5,871 bases of DNA from contig JBJXFY010000275.1 in NCBI GenBank assembly GCA_046155815.1, positions 1-5,871 of the forward strand, in the 5' to 3' direction. Under the pieces are notes generated by a model that did not search any database, had not been told where the DNA came from, and saw nothing but the letters and a program-made list of their open reading frames with translations. This stretch comes from JBJXFY01 sp046155815 (GTDB lineage: Bacteria > Verrucomicrobiota > Verrucomicrobiia > Limisphaerales > CAIMTB01). Shown here one piece after another: positions 5,584 to 5,871 of this stretch. Numbering within the stretch: the first letter of the stretch is position 1; every line of letters starts with the position of its first letter. The position numbers were made by a program, and so were the translations under genes.

Positions 5584-5870
5584 GGCGGCAACTGGCGGGC
5601 AGGCTCGCGCTTGTCCCGATCATCGCAGGCGCTGTTGCGCGGCAGTCCTCCGGGAACGGCGGCGCGGCGCTTTCCCAGCCAGCCGTTCATCTGGTCGCGG
5701 CCGTGGCCGTTCGACTCCCGGTGAGGAGCACCGGTGCCGCCGCCGCCAGGCCCGCCGCGCGCGCCGGAGGTCGGGACGGTCCTGCTCGCAGGCGCGGGGT
5801 GTCCTTTCCCACCTGTCAGCCCCAGCCGAACCAGCACGCGGTGAATGGCGGGCAGGGTGCAGTCCAGCCC
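5584..5870 (-). pseudogene. Possible fragment of a helix-turn-helix protein entering from the right edge
   Basis: Reading leftward from 5870, the minus strand is open without a stop throughout this stretch and on into the 5230 gene. The first 19 residues, G-L-D-C-T-L-P-A-I-H-R-V-L-V-R-L-G-L-T, resemble the second half of a helix-turn-helix of the kind at the N-terminus of IS481/IS3-type transposases. The sequence then becomes Gly/Ala/Pro/Arg-rich low complexity with no integrase-core motif. It could be a transposase remnant, the tail of an unrelated gene or chance. The left end given is arbitrary, set at the neighbouring gene. Confidence 0.15.
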
Positions 5871-5871
5871 C
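5584..5871. other. 288-base 3' flank without a supported gene
   Basis: No plus-strand frame of useful length is seen. A perfect six-base-pair inverted repeat, CCGGTG (5718-5723) with CACCGG (5729-5734) around AGGAG, has no T tail and is not a terminator. GGGAA (5652-5656) and TTCCC (5672-5676) flank a GC-rich core, but the stem is otherwise poor. A GTTCGACTC string (5709-5717) looks like a tRNA T-loop, but the flanking bases do not form the T stem, so no tRNA is called. Confidence 0.6.

Noticed and set aside
5700..5735. tRNA-like T-loop string GTTCGACTC
   Set aside because: The five bases on each side do not pair as a T stem (52/62 clash), and no anticodon arm or CCA-proximal acceptor stem could be found on either strand.
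1..5871. CRISPR array, integrase, attachment site or complete insertion sequence
   Set aside because: No regularly spaced direct DNA repeats, no complete transposase or recombinase motifs and no flanking terminal repeats are visible; the only periodicity is the protein-level repeat in the DUF4097-like gene.

Overview
The window is GC-rich bacterial chromosome with short intergenic gaps, ATGA start/stop overlaps and few Shine-Dalgarno sites. The GC-rich, often leaderless-looking starts and the small conserved-looking hypothetical gene at 5230-5583 fit a Verrucomicrobiota member (possibly Opitutales). That is inference from general familiarity, not a marker gene, and another GC-rich Gram-negative is possible. 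A TonB/TolA-type system and a secreted DUF4097-like protein do indicate a cell with an outer membrane or periplasm.

Layout. Positions 1-829 hold the end of an operon for an energy-transducing envelope complex: the C-terminal part of a TonB/TolA-like protein, overlapping by ATGA with a complete ExbD/TolR-family protein. Positions 830-1189 are a 360-base gap with no convincing gene but several inverted repeats; it is the upstream region of the next operon. Positions 1190-4038 are a compact sulfate/thiosulfate ABC transporter operon, cysT-cysW-cysA, made of two inner-membrane permeases and the ATPase. The cognate periplasmic binding protein is not in the window. A strong hairpin with a T-rich tail at 4100-4138 closes the operon.

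On the minus strand, 5133-4144 encodes a secreted 329-residue DUF4097-like protein built from roughly 18-residue repeats with a T-S-G-G signature. It converges on cysA and diverges from a 117-residue plus-strand hypothetical protein (5230-5583). The last 288 bases hold no supported gene, only an open minus-strand frame entering from the right edge whose first residues look like a helix-turn-helix remnant.

How the genes work together. CysT, CysW and CysA form one importer for sulfate or thiosulfate, feeding cysteine synthesis. The ExbD and TonB/TolA-like proteins belong to a separate proton-motive-force-driven envelope machine whose ExbB/TolQ partner probably lies to the left. No evident link joins these two modules, the DUF4097-like protein and the hypothetical protein. 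I see no clear new system; the best leads are the structured cysT leader, the repeat protein and the right-edge fragment.
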